This document shows positions 7,367-16,027 of a stretch of 64,000 bases of DNA, in pieces. Both the position numbers and the translations under genes were made by a program. Source of the DNA: Cohnella silvisoli (lineage in GTDB: Bacteria > Bacillota > Bacilli > Paenibacillales > Paenibacillaceae); NCBI RefSeq assembly GCF_021190915.1, contig NZ_JAIOAP010000002.1:186001-250000 (forward strand). Direction: 5' to 3'. Numbering within the stretch: position 1 is the first letter of the stretch; each line of letters begins with the position of its first letter. A model generated the notes under the pieces. The model was given only the letters and a program-made list of their open reading frames with translations, was not told the origin of the DNA and made no database searches.

Positions 7367-9453
7367 CTGGACATAGGCAAAATCATTTCAAACACGCTGC
7401 CGCCCTCCTGTGCGTTGTAAGCCCTGATTTCTCCTCCGTGAAGCTCCACGATTTCTTTGGCGATCGACAGTCCTAATCCGCTGCCGCCCGTAGAAGAATG
7501 CCGCGATTTGTCTTTCTTATAGAACCTATCGAATAGGTAAGGCAAATCTTCGGGATCCAGCCCCGCCCCGCTATCCTCAACGACAATCTCCACAGCACGT
7601 TGATCCGGTAACGTCGTCATCGTTATGGCGATGCTTCCGCCTTGCGGCGTAAACCTGACCGCGTTATAGAGAAGGTTCGCGAATACCCGATCCATCCGGC
7701 GAATATCAATCGATACCGTCGTGCCCTGACTATAATCGCCTGCAAGCTCGCAATGAAACGAAATCTGTTTGGCCTGCATTTCCAATTCGTATTGTTCCAT
7801 TAATCTTTCTTTCCAATCGGTCAGCGGAATATCCTCGAGTGTAAGCTCAACCTTGCGGGCTTCGAGAACCGAAAGATCGAACAAATCCTGTATGAGCGAA
7901 TTAAGGCCTTCCACCTTCGTCAGCATAAGACGGATCGTATTATCTCGCTGCTCGGGCTCGGAAATGACTTGATCTCTCAACGCTTCCAAATAACCTTGCA
8001 GCAACGTAATCGGCGTCCTAAGATCGTGGGAGATGTTGCTGACCAATTGCGTGCGGGACTTCTCCATCCGTTCCAACTCGATCGTCGCGTTTTCCAAAGT
8101 CACATTGGATCGTTGCAGTTCGTCCGTACGTTCCGCAATCCGCTCCTCCAAGGAGTTGTTCCATTCGGTTAATTCCGCCGACATGAGTTCCGCACGTTCG
8201 TAGGTGAGAGAAAATCTTAAAGAAATAATGAATGAGTTCATGACAATGAGAAACAGCAATCCGAATGGAACGAGATCAGTAGATCGCCACCAGCCGTTAT
8301 AGAACAGCATGTCGTTCACTATGGTCAAAACCAAACCCGCCACGCCGATTAACGCAAGTTTTGCTCCCTCCCGATGCCTAAGCCCCGATAAGACTAACCC
8401 CGCCAATACTCTCACGCTGAACAATATAATGTACAATTGAAACGCCAATATCCATGATGTAAAAATCAAAGGCGGGACAGTTAGAACGCATAAGATTAAC
8501 AATGCAGCGATTGCGCTTGAAATCTTAAACCAGATCCGCTTGATTTCGAGCGGGTACATCGCTTGAAAATAACCAAACCCTGCCCAGCCGCTCATAACGA
8601 AAGCGATATATTCAAATCGGGTTGCCAGGTCCCAATTAAACGCTTGTATCCACTGTACGATATATCCTTCTCCGATAAGTCCCATCCGAAGCCCGACGAA
8701 CAAGCACAGCAAGGCGAACATCATGTTCGCAACCTCTTTGCGCCTGAGTATATACAAGCCCAAGTGATAAAATCCGATCATGATCAAGCAACCGAGTATG
8801 ATTAATTCTTGCGCGGCATGGCGGATTTGCAGCTTCTGAATGTGATCGGCATTACCCATGACAAGCGCCGTTCGGATTCCTCCGCGTCTATGATCGAAGT
8901 TGGCAACGACGAGCTTAAGATCGGTTTGGCTATTTTGCGCTTTGAAGTATACGGTAGCCGGAAGCTGGAAGGGCAACGTTTCACTAGCGCTTTGACTAAT
9001 ATGCCCACGGGTAATTACGATTTGATTATCAATATACAGCTCATATGCCGTAGAGATATTAGGCAGCCGAATGGCCATCATGTCTCTTTGGCTCTCATGC
9101 AGGATGCTTAAACGATAAATTCCGTACCCCTGATCTTGCAGCGGGAAGCCGTTTCCCGTCTTCATACTGCCCCACGTCCCTGGGACCTCCAGAGTGGAAA
9201 GCACCGAGCTTGATTTCGGATTATCATTCCCCGAGGGCGGAAACCATTCGAATTTCCACTGGCCGTCCAGCGGAACGATGCCGTCTTCATTCCAAGACCA
9301 CTCTCTTAAGTCGATGACTCCCTGCTCCGCTTTAGGCATTGGACGAACGTTGGAAGAAGCCATGCAGCCGCTGGTGACGGCCAATAGGCTCAGCGTAACA
9401 ATCATCCATTTACTCCATCTCCACAACGGTGCTAACGCGAAACGGGACTTCAC
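7363..9453 (-). CDS. 7TMR-DISM sensor histidine kinase
   Basis: A 696-residue membrane kinase. An N-terminal hydrophobic segment ends in the lipobox-like TSGC near residue 30. An outer domain of the 7TMR-DISMED2 type follows (about 50-200; DGQWKFEWFP and RLPNISTAYELYIDNQ are typical of its jelly-roll fold), then about seven membrane helices (205-405), a coiled coil, HisKA with NISHDLRTPITLLQGYLEAL, and HATPase with FANLLYNAVRFTP, EDSGAGLDPE and GGSGLGLSIAKEIV. This kinase type usually senses small extracellular molecules, often carbohydrates. Its natural partner is the divergent OmpR-type regulator at 9590. Unlike the YesM-type kinase in this window it uses the classical HisKA domain. Confidence 0.92.
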   Translation of the reverse strand: MKSRFALAPLWRWSKWMIVTLSLLAVTSGCMASSNVRPMPKAEQGVIDLREWSWNEDGIVPLDGQWKFEWFPPSGNDNPKSSSVLSTLEVPGTWGSMKTGNGFPLQDQGYGIYRLSILHESQRDMMAIRLPNISTAYELYIDNQIVITRGHISQSASETLPFQLPATVYFKAQNSQTDLKLVVANFDHRRGGIRTALVMGNADHIQKLQIRHAAQELIILGCLIMIGFYHLGLYILRRKEVANMMFALLCLFVGLRMGLIGEGYIVQWIQAFNWDLATRFEYIAFVMSGWAGFGYFQAMYPLEIKRIWFKISSAIAALLILCVLTVPPLIFTSWILAFQLYIILFSVRVLAGLVLSGLRHREGAKLALIGVAGLVLTIVNDMLFYNGWWRSTDLVPFGLLFLIVMNSFIISLRFSLTYERAELMSAELTEWNNSLEERIAERTDELQRSNVTLENATIELERMEKSRTQLVSNISHDLRTPITLLQGYLEALRDQVISEPEQRDNTIRLMLTKVEGLNSLIQDLFDLSVLEARKVELTLEDIPLTDWKERLMEQYELEMQAKQISFHCELAGDYSQGTTVSIDIRRMDRVFANLLYNAVRFTPQGGSIAITMTTLPDQRAVEIVVEDSGAGLDPEDLPYLFDRFYKKDKSRHSSTGGSGLGLSIAKEIVELHGGEIRAYNAQEGGSVFEMILPMSS

Positions 9454-9524
9454 ATTTTCCTCTCCCCTGATAACTCTGAATCAACCTGTCGCAATAAGCA
9501 TTCGAACGTCATTGTAACGGTGCA

Positions 9525-9554
9525 TTGATTACTCGTCAACGCTTTCGTTATAAT
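9525..9554 (+). promoter_or_regulatory. Promoter of the OmpR-type regulator
   Basis: TTGATT (9525-9530) and a perfect TATAAT (9549-9554) are separated by 18 bases, about 35 bases before the ATG of the regulator. It fits a housekeeping sigma-A promoter. Confidence 0.65.
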
Positions 9555-9589
9555 AAGTCATCAAGACTCTTCAATATGGGGGGAAAATA

Positions 9590-10333
9590 ATGAAGAGTTC
9601 GGAAGCCGCTATACTCGTCGTAGACGACGAACGGGAAATAACGGGGTTGATAACCCTCTATCTGCAAAGGGAAGGATTCACCGTTCATACATCGGATAAT
9701 GGGGAAGATGCCCTGCGAATAGCGGAGACGCTCATTCCCGATTTAATCTTGCTGGACGTTTCTCTAGGCAGAACTGACGGAATCGAAGTATGCCGAACGC
9801 TGCGCCAAGGCGTATGCGCGAATGTCCCTATTTTGTTTCTGAGCTGCAAATCGGAGGATCGGGATATCGTCCGCGGATTGTCCGAGGGCGGCGACGATTA
9901 TATTACGAAGCCATTCAGCCCAAGCCAGCTTGTGGCAAGAGTGCAAGCGCATATTCGCAGGCGCAGAACACGCGAAAGAGTTAACGAGGAACAAATCGTA
10001 AACATAAACTTTCCCGGGCTTGACATTGATTTTCGAAGCATGGAGGTACGTCTGGAAGGCGAACTAATCTCTCTTTCGGCCAAAGAATTCGAGCTCTTAT
10101 GCGTGCTTGCCCGACAGCCGAACCGGGTTTTTCCTTTGGAAGAGCTTTACCAACGCGTATGGCATTCCGATAGTATGGGAGATACGCGTACCCTTATGGT
10201 TCACATCAGCAATTTGAGAAAGAAGATGGAAATCGATCCTTCCCGCCCGCGATGGGTACAAACGGTCCGCGGCTTCGGCTACCGCTTTTGTCCCGACAAC
10301 AACTGCGAAGAACGATCCTCTATCCCCAATTGA
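9590..10333 (+). CDS. OmpR/PhoB-family response regulator
   Basis: A 247-residue regulator and the likely partner of the divergent 7TMR kinase. The receiver domain covers residues 7-120, with acidic pair Asp12-Asp13, phospho-acceptor Asp56 in LLDVSLG, and Lys in the TKPF motif. The winged-helix output domain covers about 140-235 (ISLSAKEFELLCVLARQPNR, then DTRTLMVHISNLRKKM and VRGFGYRF). The ATG has GGGGGGAAA just upstream and a clear promoter. The methyltransferase gene starts 24 bases after its stop, so the two may be co-transcribed. Confidence 0.94.
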   Translation: MKSSEAAILVVDDEREITGLITLYLQREGFTVHTSDNGEDALRIAETLIPDLILLDVSLGRTDGIEVCRTLRQGVCANVPILFLSCKSEDRDIVRGLSEGGDDYITKPFSPSQLVARVQAHIRRRRTRERVNEEQIVNINFPGLDIDFRSMEVRLEGELISLSAKEFELLCVLARQPNRVFPLEELYQRVWHSDSMGDTRTLMVHISNLRKKMEIDPSRPRWVQTVRGFGYRFCPDNNCEERSSIPN

Positions 10334-10357
10334 CGACAAAAGGACGAATTCACACTT

Positions 10358-11227
10358 ATGGAAATGGCACGCGATTGGCAAGATTACGAACTATTGGACA
10401 CCGGCAATGGAGAAAAGCTCGAGCGATGGGGAGATGTAATCCTGCGACGCCCCGACCCGCAAATTATATGGCCTCTTAAGTCGGAGAACGCGGAATGGAA
10501 GCAAGCGGACGGTCATTATCATCGCAGCGGCAGCGGCGGCGGACAATGGAGCTATAAACGCACTCTTCCGGATAGATGGAGCATCTCTTACGGCCCCTTG
10601 AAGTTCCACATTAAACCGACCAGCTTCAAGCACACGGGCTTATTCCCGGAACAAGCGGTTAACTGGAGCTGGATGATGGATAAAATACGCACGGCAGGAC
10701 GCCCTATCCGGGTGCTTAATCTGTTTGCCTACACTGGCGGGGCAACCGTTGCCGCTGCTTCTGCAGGCGCTGACGTATGCCATGTAGACGCTGCCAAGGG
10801 CATGGTTCAATGGGCCAAGGAGAATGCCGAGTTATCCGGCCTTGGATCGGCGCCAATCCGCTACATTACGGATGACGTATTCAAATTCGTGCAGCGCGAA
10901 GAACGGCGCGGCCGTCAGTACGAAGCCATCATTATGGATCCGCCTTCCTATGGCCGGGGACCGAACGGCGAGATGTGGAAATTGGAGGAAAACCTATTCC
11001 CCTTTCTTGAATCGTGTATGTCGATTTTATCGGACAAGCCGCTATTCGTCCTTGTAAACTCCTATACGACGGGACTCTCCCCAACCGTGCTTAACAATTT
11101 GCTCCACCTTTCGTTCCGTCGCAAGTTCGGCGGGAAGCTGGACTGCGGAGAAATCGGTATACCTATTACCCGAAGCGGCATGACGCTGCCTTGCGGAATT
11201 TACGGACGCTGGGAAAGCGAAACTTGA
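10358..11227 (+). CDS. Class I SAM-dependent methyltransferase (RlmI/YccW-like)
   Basis: A 289-residue methyltransferase. The Rossmann core starts near residue 118 with motif I VLNLFAYTGGATVAAA, continues with the acidic ribose-binding turn CHVDAAKGMVQWA, and contains the catalytic motif IV DPPSYGRG, typical of enzymes that methylate nucleic acid bases, chiefly 23S rRNA cytosines. The N-terminal 100 residues lack the full PUA domain of RlmI and instead carry a short beta-rich part (LERWGDVILRRPDPQ). The likely substrate is rRNA, but that is inference from the family. An ATG two codons further in is also possible. The gene is close behind the response regulator, though the functional link is not obvious. 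Confidence 0.85.
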   Translation: MEMARDWQDYELLDTGNGEKLERWGDVILRRPDPQIIWPLKSENAEWKQADGHYHRSGSGGGQWSYKRTLPDRWSISYGPLKFHIKPTSFKHTGLFPEQAVNWSWMMDKIRTAGRPIRVLNLFAYTGGATVAAASAGADVCHVDAAKGMVQWAKENAELSGLGSAPIRYITDDVFKFVQREERRGRQYEAIIMDPPSYGRGPNGEMWKLEENLFPFLESCMSILSDKPLFVLVNSYTTGLSPTVLNNLLHLSFRRKFGGKLDCGEIGIPITRSGMTLPCGIYGRWESET

Positions 11228-11264
11228 TTGGCAAGCAGCATGCTGAGGGATGTGTGATGAAAGT

Positions 11265-12488
11265 ATGAAACGGTTATTTTCTTTGATAAGCATTGGGCTG
11301 TCAGCGATGTTGCTGACAGCCTGTTTGAACGTCCCGCCTTCCGACACGTCTTTATCTCCGTCGCCCGTACATTCCGAAACCCTCATCGCAGCAAGTCCTT
11401 CCCCTTCTTTGGAGCCGATTAACGAACCTGAACAAAGCGAAGCGACTTTACTGGCCGTTGGAGACGTTATGGCTCATATGCCGCAGCTGCCGGCTTATTA
11501 TAATAGCGCCAGCAAACGGTACAGTCTTTCATCCTGGTTCACTCAAGTAAAACCGATCCTTCGGCAAGGAGACTGGGTCATCGGCAACTTAGAGACGCCC
11601 ATTGCCGGCCGGGATTTGAAATATTCCGGTTTTCCGCGCTTTAATGCGCCTATTGAATTAGCCGAAGCGGTTGCCGATGTCGGCATTCAACTGGTGTCCA
11701 CCGCCAATAATCATGCCATGGATCGGGGGTTCCCTGGTGTAGCGCGCACGCTGACCAATGTAAGGAAAGCCGGTCTGATCCCCGTAGGAACGTCGGCTTC
11801 CGCACAAGAACAGCAGCGGATCGTGATCGAGGAAAGAAACGGAATTCGCATGGGTTTCTTAGCTTATACGTACGGCACTAATGGGATACCCGTCCCGGCA
11901 AACAAAGCTTTCGCAGTTAATATGATCGATGTGGATGTCATTAAAGAAGATATCGCGCGACTGCGGCAGGCCGAGGCTGATATCGTGACCGTATCCTTGC
12001 ACTTCGGCGTAGAGTACCAGCGGCTTCCCAATAAAATTCAAACCGGAGTTGTTCGCGAATTATTTAAATCCGGAGCCGATATCGTTCTTGGTTCGCATCC
12101 CCATGTCGTTCAGCCGTACGAAGAAATCGACATACCGGCTTCCGAGAGCCATGACGGATTGGCGCACCGAGGCATCGTTATTTACTCATTAGGCAACTTC
12201 ATATCCAACCAAAAGGGCAATTGGAAAGACGTCGGACTCATTTTCGGCGTTCACTTGATCAAAACCCACCATTCCGACGGTACCTCCTCTACCAGGTGGG
12301 ACAAAGTGACGACAGAGCCAACCTGGGTGCATATTTTATGGAAAAATCAAAAACGCTATTATACGGTCATCCCTCTAAGAAGCGCATTGGCGAATAAAAA
12401 TATTCCGAATCTGACCGCCAAAGACTATGACAAGATGAAAACTCTATTGAAGGGCATCGACAGACATCTTCTTAAGTTTCACGGTTAA
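11265..12488 (+). CDS. CapA-family lipoprotein (metallophosphatase fold)
   Basis: A 407-residue exported protein of the CapA/PgsA family, named for poly-gamma-glutamate capsule synthesis. The start at 11265 gives a clean lipoprotein signal, MKRLFSLISIGLSAMLLTAC; an earlier ATG at 11250 adds five residues and is less likely. A Ser/Pro-rich linker follows. The calcineurin-like core shows the family motifs in order: LLAVGDVMAHM, IGNLETPI, NNHAMDRG, VSLHFGVEY, LGSHPHVVQ and IYSLGNFI, which supply the metal ligands. No pgsB, pgsC or pgsE is nearby, so a role in capsule synthesis is not supported. Stand-alone CapA lipoproteins are common in Paenibacillus and their substrates are largely unknown. 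Confidence 0.88.
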   Translation: MKRLFSLISIGLSAMLLTACLNVPPSDTSLSPSPVHSETLIAASPSPSLEPINEPEQSEATLLAVGDVMAHMPQLPAYYNSASKRYSLSSWFTQVKPILRQGDWVIGNLETPIAGRDLKYSGFPRFNAPIELAEAVADVGIQLVSTANNHAMDRGFPGVARTLTNVRKAGLIPVGTSASAQEQQRIVIEERNGIRMGFLAYTYGTNGIPVPANKAFAVNMIDVDVIKEDIARLRQAEADIVTVSLHFGVEYQRLPNKIQTGVVRELFKSGADIVLGSHPHVVQPYEEIDIPASESHDGLAHRGIVIYSLGNFISNQKGNWKDVGLIFGVHLIKTHHSDGTSSTRWDKVTTEPTWVHILWKNQKRYYTVIPLRSALANKNIPNLTAKDYDKMKTLLKGIDRHLLKFHG

Positions 12489-12593
12489 TGATTGGATTTA
12501 AGGAACGCAACATTACCATCAGTTGTTAACCGCACAGAGTGCCGCTATCATGAAATCGACATCTCGCAACCCAAGGTCTTTAGCCGAACACCA

Positions 12594-12629
12594 AAAACGC
12601 CCCTGACGGCTGCCTAGTCAGGGGTGTTG
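12594..12629 (-). terminator. Hairpin terminator after the MarR gene
   Basis: CGCCCCTGA pairs with TCAGGGGTG around a 10-base loop, and on the minus strand the hairpin is followed by GTTTTTGG. It may also slow transcription from the CapA-like gene on the plus strand, but the T-run is on the minus side. Confidence 0.7.
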
Positions 12630-12637
12630 CTGCTTAT

Positions 12638-13120
12638 TTAGATCGCTGAAGTTTCAACACTGTTATCCTGTGACTCCTTGGATGGCTCCGATGTCGATGG
12701 TTTGGTCTCTCTTGTGCCGGCGACCTTGCTGATCAAGTAAACGAGCAGCTGCCGATTGTGGCTGGATACGTTGTCGAGTGACCGATTAACGATTGCGCTT
12801 CGTACGGCTAACCCTCGTTCTACTTCCGATCGTCCTAAATCCGTCATCGTGACCCACACGATGCGGCGATCTCCCTCGTCCCTGTTCCTCTCGACAAGTC
12901 CGCCCCGTTCCATGCGGTCAAGCAGCGTCGTAATCGCCGCCGGCGTCGTTTCCAAGTGCGGAAGCAGCTCGGAAGGTTTCATAGGCTCATGCTCCAGCAT
13001 CAACTCGAGTACCTCCAGCTGTCCAGCCGTAAGCTGCGGAGCTAATTCCGCTTCCATCTGCGCGTTCCATTCCTTCGTGAGTTTCGTCCAGCTTTTCACA
13101 AATTCCGCCGCATTATCCAT
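12638..13120 (-). CDS. MarR-family transcriptional regulator
   Basis: A 160-residue winged-helix regulator. The recognition region (PSELLPHLETTPAAITTLLD, then the wing VERNRDEGDRRIVWVTMTDLG) is at about residues 50-105, with helical dimerisation ends. MarR proteins commonly repress export or stress genes and respond to small aromatic ligands. Its own -10 (TATAAT on the minus strand near 13160) lies in the gap upstream. An interrupted palindrome, ATTTCGT/ACGAAAT (13245-13272), lies farther upstream and could be an operator, though the 14-base gap is long for MarR. No clear target gene is adjacent. Confidence 0.9.
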   Translation of the reverse strand: MDNAAEFVKSWTKLTKEWNAQMEAELAPQLTAGQLEVLELMLEHEPMKPSELLPHLETTPAAITTLLDRMERGGLVERNRDEGDRRIVWVTMTDLGRSEVERGLAVRSAIVNRSLDNVSSHNRQLLVYLISKVAGTRETKPSTSEPSKESQDNSVETSAI

Positions 13121-13316
13121 AGGTATGCCCCTTTCTTCCCGAACATTGCCTTCTCTTTTATTATACTCAGGGGCTATGTCGAAAGATAGATTAATGCAAT
13201 TAAATATTTACGACATAAATCCGCACGATAGTGAACCTGACGACATTTCGTGACATATACTAGTTACGAAATATGGGTAAATGCGGAGAAACATGCTTGG
13301 CTAGGAGGCGAGGGCT

Positions 13317-13493
13317 ATATCCTCTACAGAACAAAAAATTAAAATGATCGGCCAAATGGCGCAGGATGCCGGACTAATAGAAGACCCTCAGTGGCTGGAA
13401 CGGCTCAATGAGCCGGCGCCTCTGTGGGTCGTGTTGGATCTTTTGTTAAGATGGATGGATCGAACGGAGCCCAACGGCGGCCCTTACGACTGA
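13317..13493 (+). CDS. 58-residue protein, probable AUA start codon
   Basis: A short open frame between the MarR gene and parC with a textbook AGGAGG at 13303-13308. Eight bases later the in-frame codon is ATA (13317). The first ATG in frame lies at 13344 and would give only 49 residues with no ribosome binding site at a useful distance. Reading from ATA gives a protein beginning (M)SSTEQKIKMIGQMAQDAG and ending DRTEPNGGPYD; it has an amphipathic start and a Trp/Leu-rich middle (LWVVLDLLLRWMD). It converges with parC, 14 bases apart. I do not recognise it. AUA is a very poor initiator, so it is either tightly limited or a mutated ATG. Confidence 0.6.
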   Translation: MSSTEQKIKMIGQMAQDAGLIEDPQWLERLNEPAPLWVVLDLLLRWMDRTEPNGGPYD

Positions 13494-13507
13494 AAGGTAA
13501 GGGTTGT

Positions 13508-15985
13508 TTACGTGGATAGCGGCTTTTTGAAAGCTTCCGCGAGAACGTCTCCGCGTTCCACGGCCGTCATCAGCTTGCCCTGCCCTTTGCGGTCATCGAT
13601 CGGAGCACCCTCCGAGGTAAATTCCGAAACGGACCCGCTTGCAGTCAAAGCAAGCAAATTGACGGCTTCTTTGACATGGAATGCGGCGATCAGCTTTGTT
13701 CCGTTCGGGCGTACCCGTTTGCCTTCTTTGAACTCGAACGTCTGAATTCCTTTGCCGCCTCTTCCTTGCTGCGGGTAATCCAGCAGCAACGAACGTTTGG
13801 CATAGCCATAGTCGGATAGAACGAGAACTTCCCCTTCGTCTCCCGCAACCGGGACAGCATCGGCCAACTGGTCGCCTTCTTTAAGAGTAATGCCTCTAAC
13901 CCCGCCGGCGACCCTTCCTTGGGGGCTAACTTCGCCCTGGTTAAAGCGGATGCTCATGCCCTGCTCGGTGACAAGAAGAAGATCATCCGGATGGTCTGAT
14001 CGAAGCACCTTGATGATCTCATCGCCGTCAGCTACTTTGCAGGCGGCGATAGCCGTGCTCCGGCTCGTCGTGTATTCGAACAATGGCGTTCGTTTCACTT
14101 GACCGCGTCTCGTGACGAAGACGAGCATAGGTCCGCTCTCACCCGCTCCTCCATCGCCTGAAGGCGGCGTAAGCTCAGCCGTCTTTGCCGTTATGATTCC
14201 GACTATCCGATCATCCTTGGCAAGCGGCAGAAGATTTACGATAGCCGTACCGGTTTCCTTCCATTTGAATTCCGGAATTTGATGGACGGGAAGCAGGAAG
14301 AAAAAGCCTTTCTGAGTGAAGAGCAGAAGCGGATCCAACGTATTAAGGCCCATGCTCCATCGGATGACGTCGCCTTCTTTCACGCCGGCGCTGCCCAATT
14401 CCCCGCCAGACCGCGTGAACGACAGCAAGCTGGTCCGCTTAACGTATCCATCCCTGCTAAGCGTAACGAGAACCTCTTCGGCGGGTACGGTTACTTCGAG
14501 ATTCACTTTAATCTCTTCTACTTCACCCTGGATGAGTGAGCGGCGGTCGATTCCGAACTTGTCGCGGATTTCCGTCAATTCGTCTTTGATGACGTTAATA
14601 AGCTTACGCGGATTTTCCAGTATCGCCCGAAGCTGGGCGATTTTCTTCATCGTTTCGGCATGTTCCTTCTCAAGCGAGTTAATTTCCAAGTTGGTCAAGC
14701 GATACAATTGCAACGTTAAGATCGCATCCGCTTGCCGTTCGGAAAATCCGAATTTGGCAATCAGATTGTTCTGCGCGTCCAGACGGTTTTTCGATGCCTT
14801 GATCGTTTCGATGATCTGGTCCAGCAGATTAAGCGCTTTGACGAGCCCTTCCAAGACGTGCGCGCGGTCTTCCGCCTTCTCCAGGTCGTATTGGGTGCGG
14901 AAAGTAACAACTTCCTTCTGGTGGGCAATGTAGGCTTCCAGAATCTGTTTGATTCCCAGTTGACGCGGCGCCTTGTTGACGATAGCGACCATGTTGAAAT
15001 TATATGCCGTCTGCAGATCGGTTTTCTTAAGCAAGTAAGCGAGAATGCCTTCGGCGTCGACATCCTTCTTCAGTTCGACGACAATGCGTAGTCCGTTCCT
15101 TCCGCTCTCGTCGCGAACTTCGGCAATGCCTTCTACTTTTTTCTCCATGCGAAGGTTATCAATCGCGTTTACGAGCTTGGATTTGACGATCTGATAAGGA
15201 ATTTCAGTAATAATGATTTGCTGCTTGCCGCCGCGTAAATCTTCGATGGCAGTTTTGGAGCGAATATAGATTTTACCTTTGCCGGTCTCGTAAGCTTCTC
15301 GGATACCGTCTCCGCCCATGATCGTTCCGCCGGTAGGAAAATCTGGGCCCTTAACGATTTCCATCAGATCGAGAACGGTCATATCCGGTTTGTTCATAAT
15401 GGCCACGCAAGCATCGATAATCTCGCGTAAGTTATGCGTCGGAATTTCCGTGGCGAATCCGGCGGAAATGCCCGAAACCCCGTTCACGAGCAAATTGGGA
15501 TACCGAGAAGGAAGAACGACGGGTTCTTTGGTCGAGTTATCGAAATTGTCTTTGAACAGAACGGTTCTTTTCTCGATGTCGCGCAATAGCTCCATTGCGA
15601 TGGAAGACAACCGCGCCTCCGTGTAACGCATCGCCGCCGGCGGATCATCGTCCATCGAACCCCAGTTGCCATGTCCGTCGACGAGCATGTGCGCCATCTT
15701 CCAAGGCTGGGCCATACGGACCATGCCCTCATATATCGAGGCATCGCCGTGCGGATGATAATTTCCCATGACGTCCCCGACCGTCTTCGCAGACTTCCGG
15801 TAAGGCTTGTCGGGAGTGTTGCCCGAGTCGTACATCGCATACAGAATCCGCCGTTGGACGGGTTTTAGTCCGTCGCGAACGTCGGGAATCGCGCGGTCTT
15901 GGATAATATATTTAGAATATCGTCCGAAGCGGTCGCCTACGACCTCCTCCAGAAATGCCGGTAAAAACTGCTCTAGCATGCCCAC
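13508..15985 (-). CDS. parC: DNA topoisomerase IV subunit A
   Basis: An 825-residue ParC (GrlA) that cuts and rejoins DNA when linked daughter chromosomes are separated. The winged-helix and tower region contains the catalytic Tyr at about residue 121 in [11 protein letters not shown]. The C-terminal part has six-bladed propeller repeats of the ParC type without a full GyrA box. A GTG start at 15983-15985 has GGAGGGG 7 bases upstream and is preferred over the ATG two codons later. The quinolone-determining region reads [10 protein letters not shown], with Ala where Ser is common. It is the last gene of parE-parC, 42 bases after parE. ParC rather than GyrA is supported by the ParE-type neighbour. 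Confidence 0.95.
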   Translation of the reverse strand: MGMLEQFLPAFLEEVVGDRFGRYSKYIIQDRAIPDVRDGLKPVQRRILYAMYDSGNTPDKPYRKSAKTVGDVMGNYHPHGDASIYEGMVRMAQPWKMAHMLVDGHGNWGSMDDDPPAAMRYTEARLSSIAMELLRDIEKRTVLFKDNFDNSTKEPVVLPSRYPNLLVNGVSGISAGFATEIPTHNLREIIDACVAIMNKPDMTVLDLMEIVKGPDFPTGGTIMGGDGIREAYETGKGKIYIRSKTAIEDLRGGKQQIIITEIPYQIVKSKLVNAIDNLRMEKKVEGIAEVRDESGRNGLRIVVELKKDVDAEGILAYLLKKTDLQTAYNFNMVAIVNKAPRQLGIKQILEAYIAHQKEVVTFRTQYDLEKAEDRAHVLEGLVKALNLLDQIIETIKASKNRLDAQNNLIAKFGFSERQADAILTLQLYRLTNLEINSLEKEHAETMKKIAQLRAILENPRKLINVIKDELTEIRDKFGIDRRSLIQGEVEEIKVNLEVTVPAEEVLVTLSRDGYVKRTSLLSFTRSGGELGSAGVKEGDVIRWSMGLNTLDPLLLFTQKGFFFLLPVHQIPEFKWKETGTAIVNLLPLAKDDRIVGIITAKTAELTPPSGDGGAGESGPMLVFVTRRGQVKRTPLFEYTTSRSTAIAACKVADGDEIIKVLRSDHPDDLLLVTEQGMSIRFNQGEVSPQGRVAGGVRGITLKEGDQLADAVPVAGDEGEVLVLSDYGYAKRSLLLDYPQQGRGGKGIQTFEFKEGKRVRPNGTKLIAAFHVKEAVNLLALTASGSVSEFTSEGAPIDDRKGQGKLMTAVERGDVLAEAFKKPLST

Positions 15986-16027
15986 TTAAATACCCCTCCA
16001 AATTTTACGAGTAGGAACATTAATCAT

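Noticed and set aside
9490-9530. LexA-like site (TTCGAACG) between kinase and regulator
   Set aside because: It lacks the GAAC-N4-GTTC spacing.
13245-13272. ATTTCGT/ACGAAAT palindrome as a firm MarR operator
   Set aside because: The 14-base gap between arms is too long for usual MarR sites and it lies over 120 bases from the gene start; kept only as a mention.
14316-14933. Long antisense open frame (205 codons) inside parC
   Set aside because: It lies wholly opposite a well-conserved gene, has no ribosome binding site, and its composition is that of the reverse strand of a GC-biased gene.
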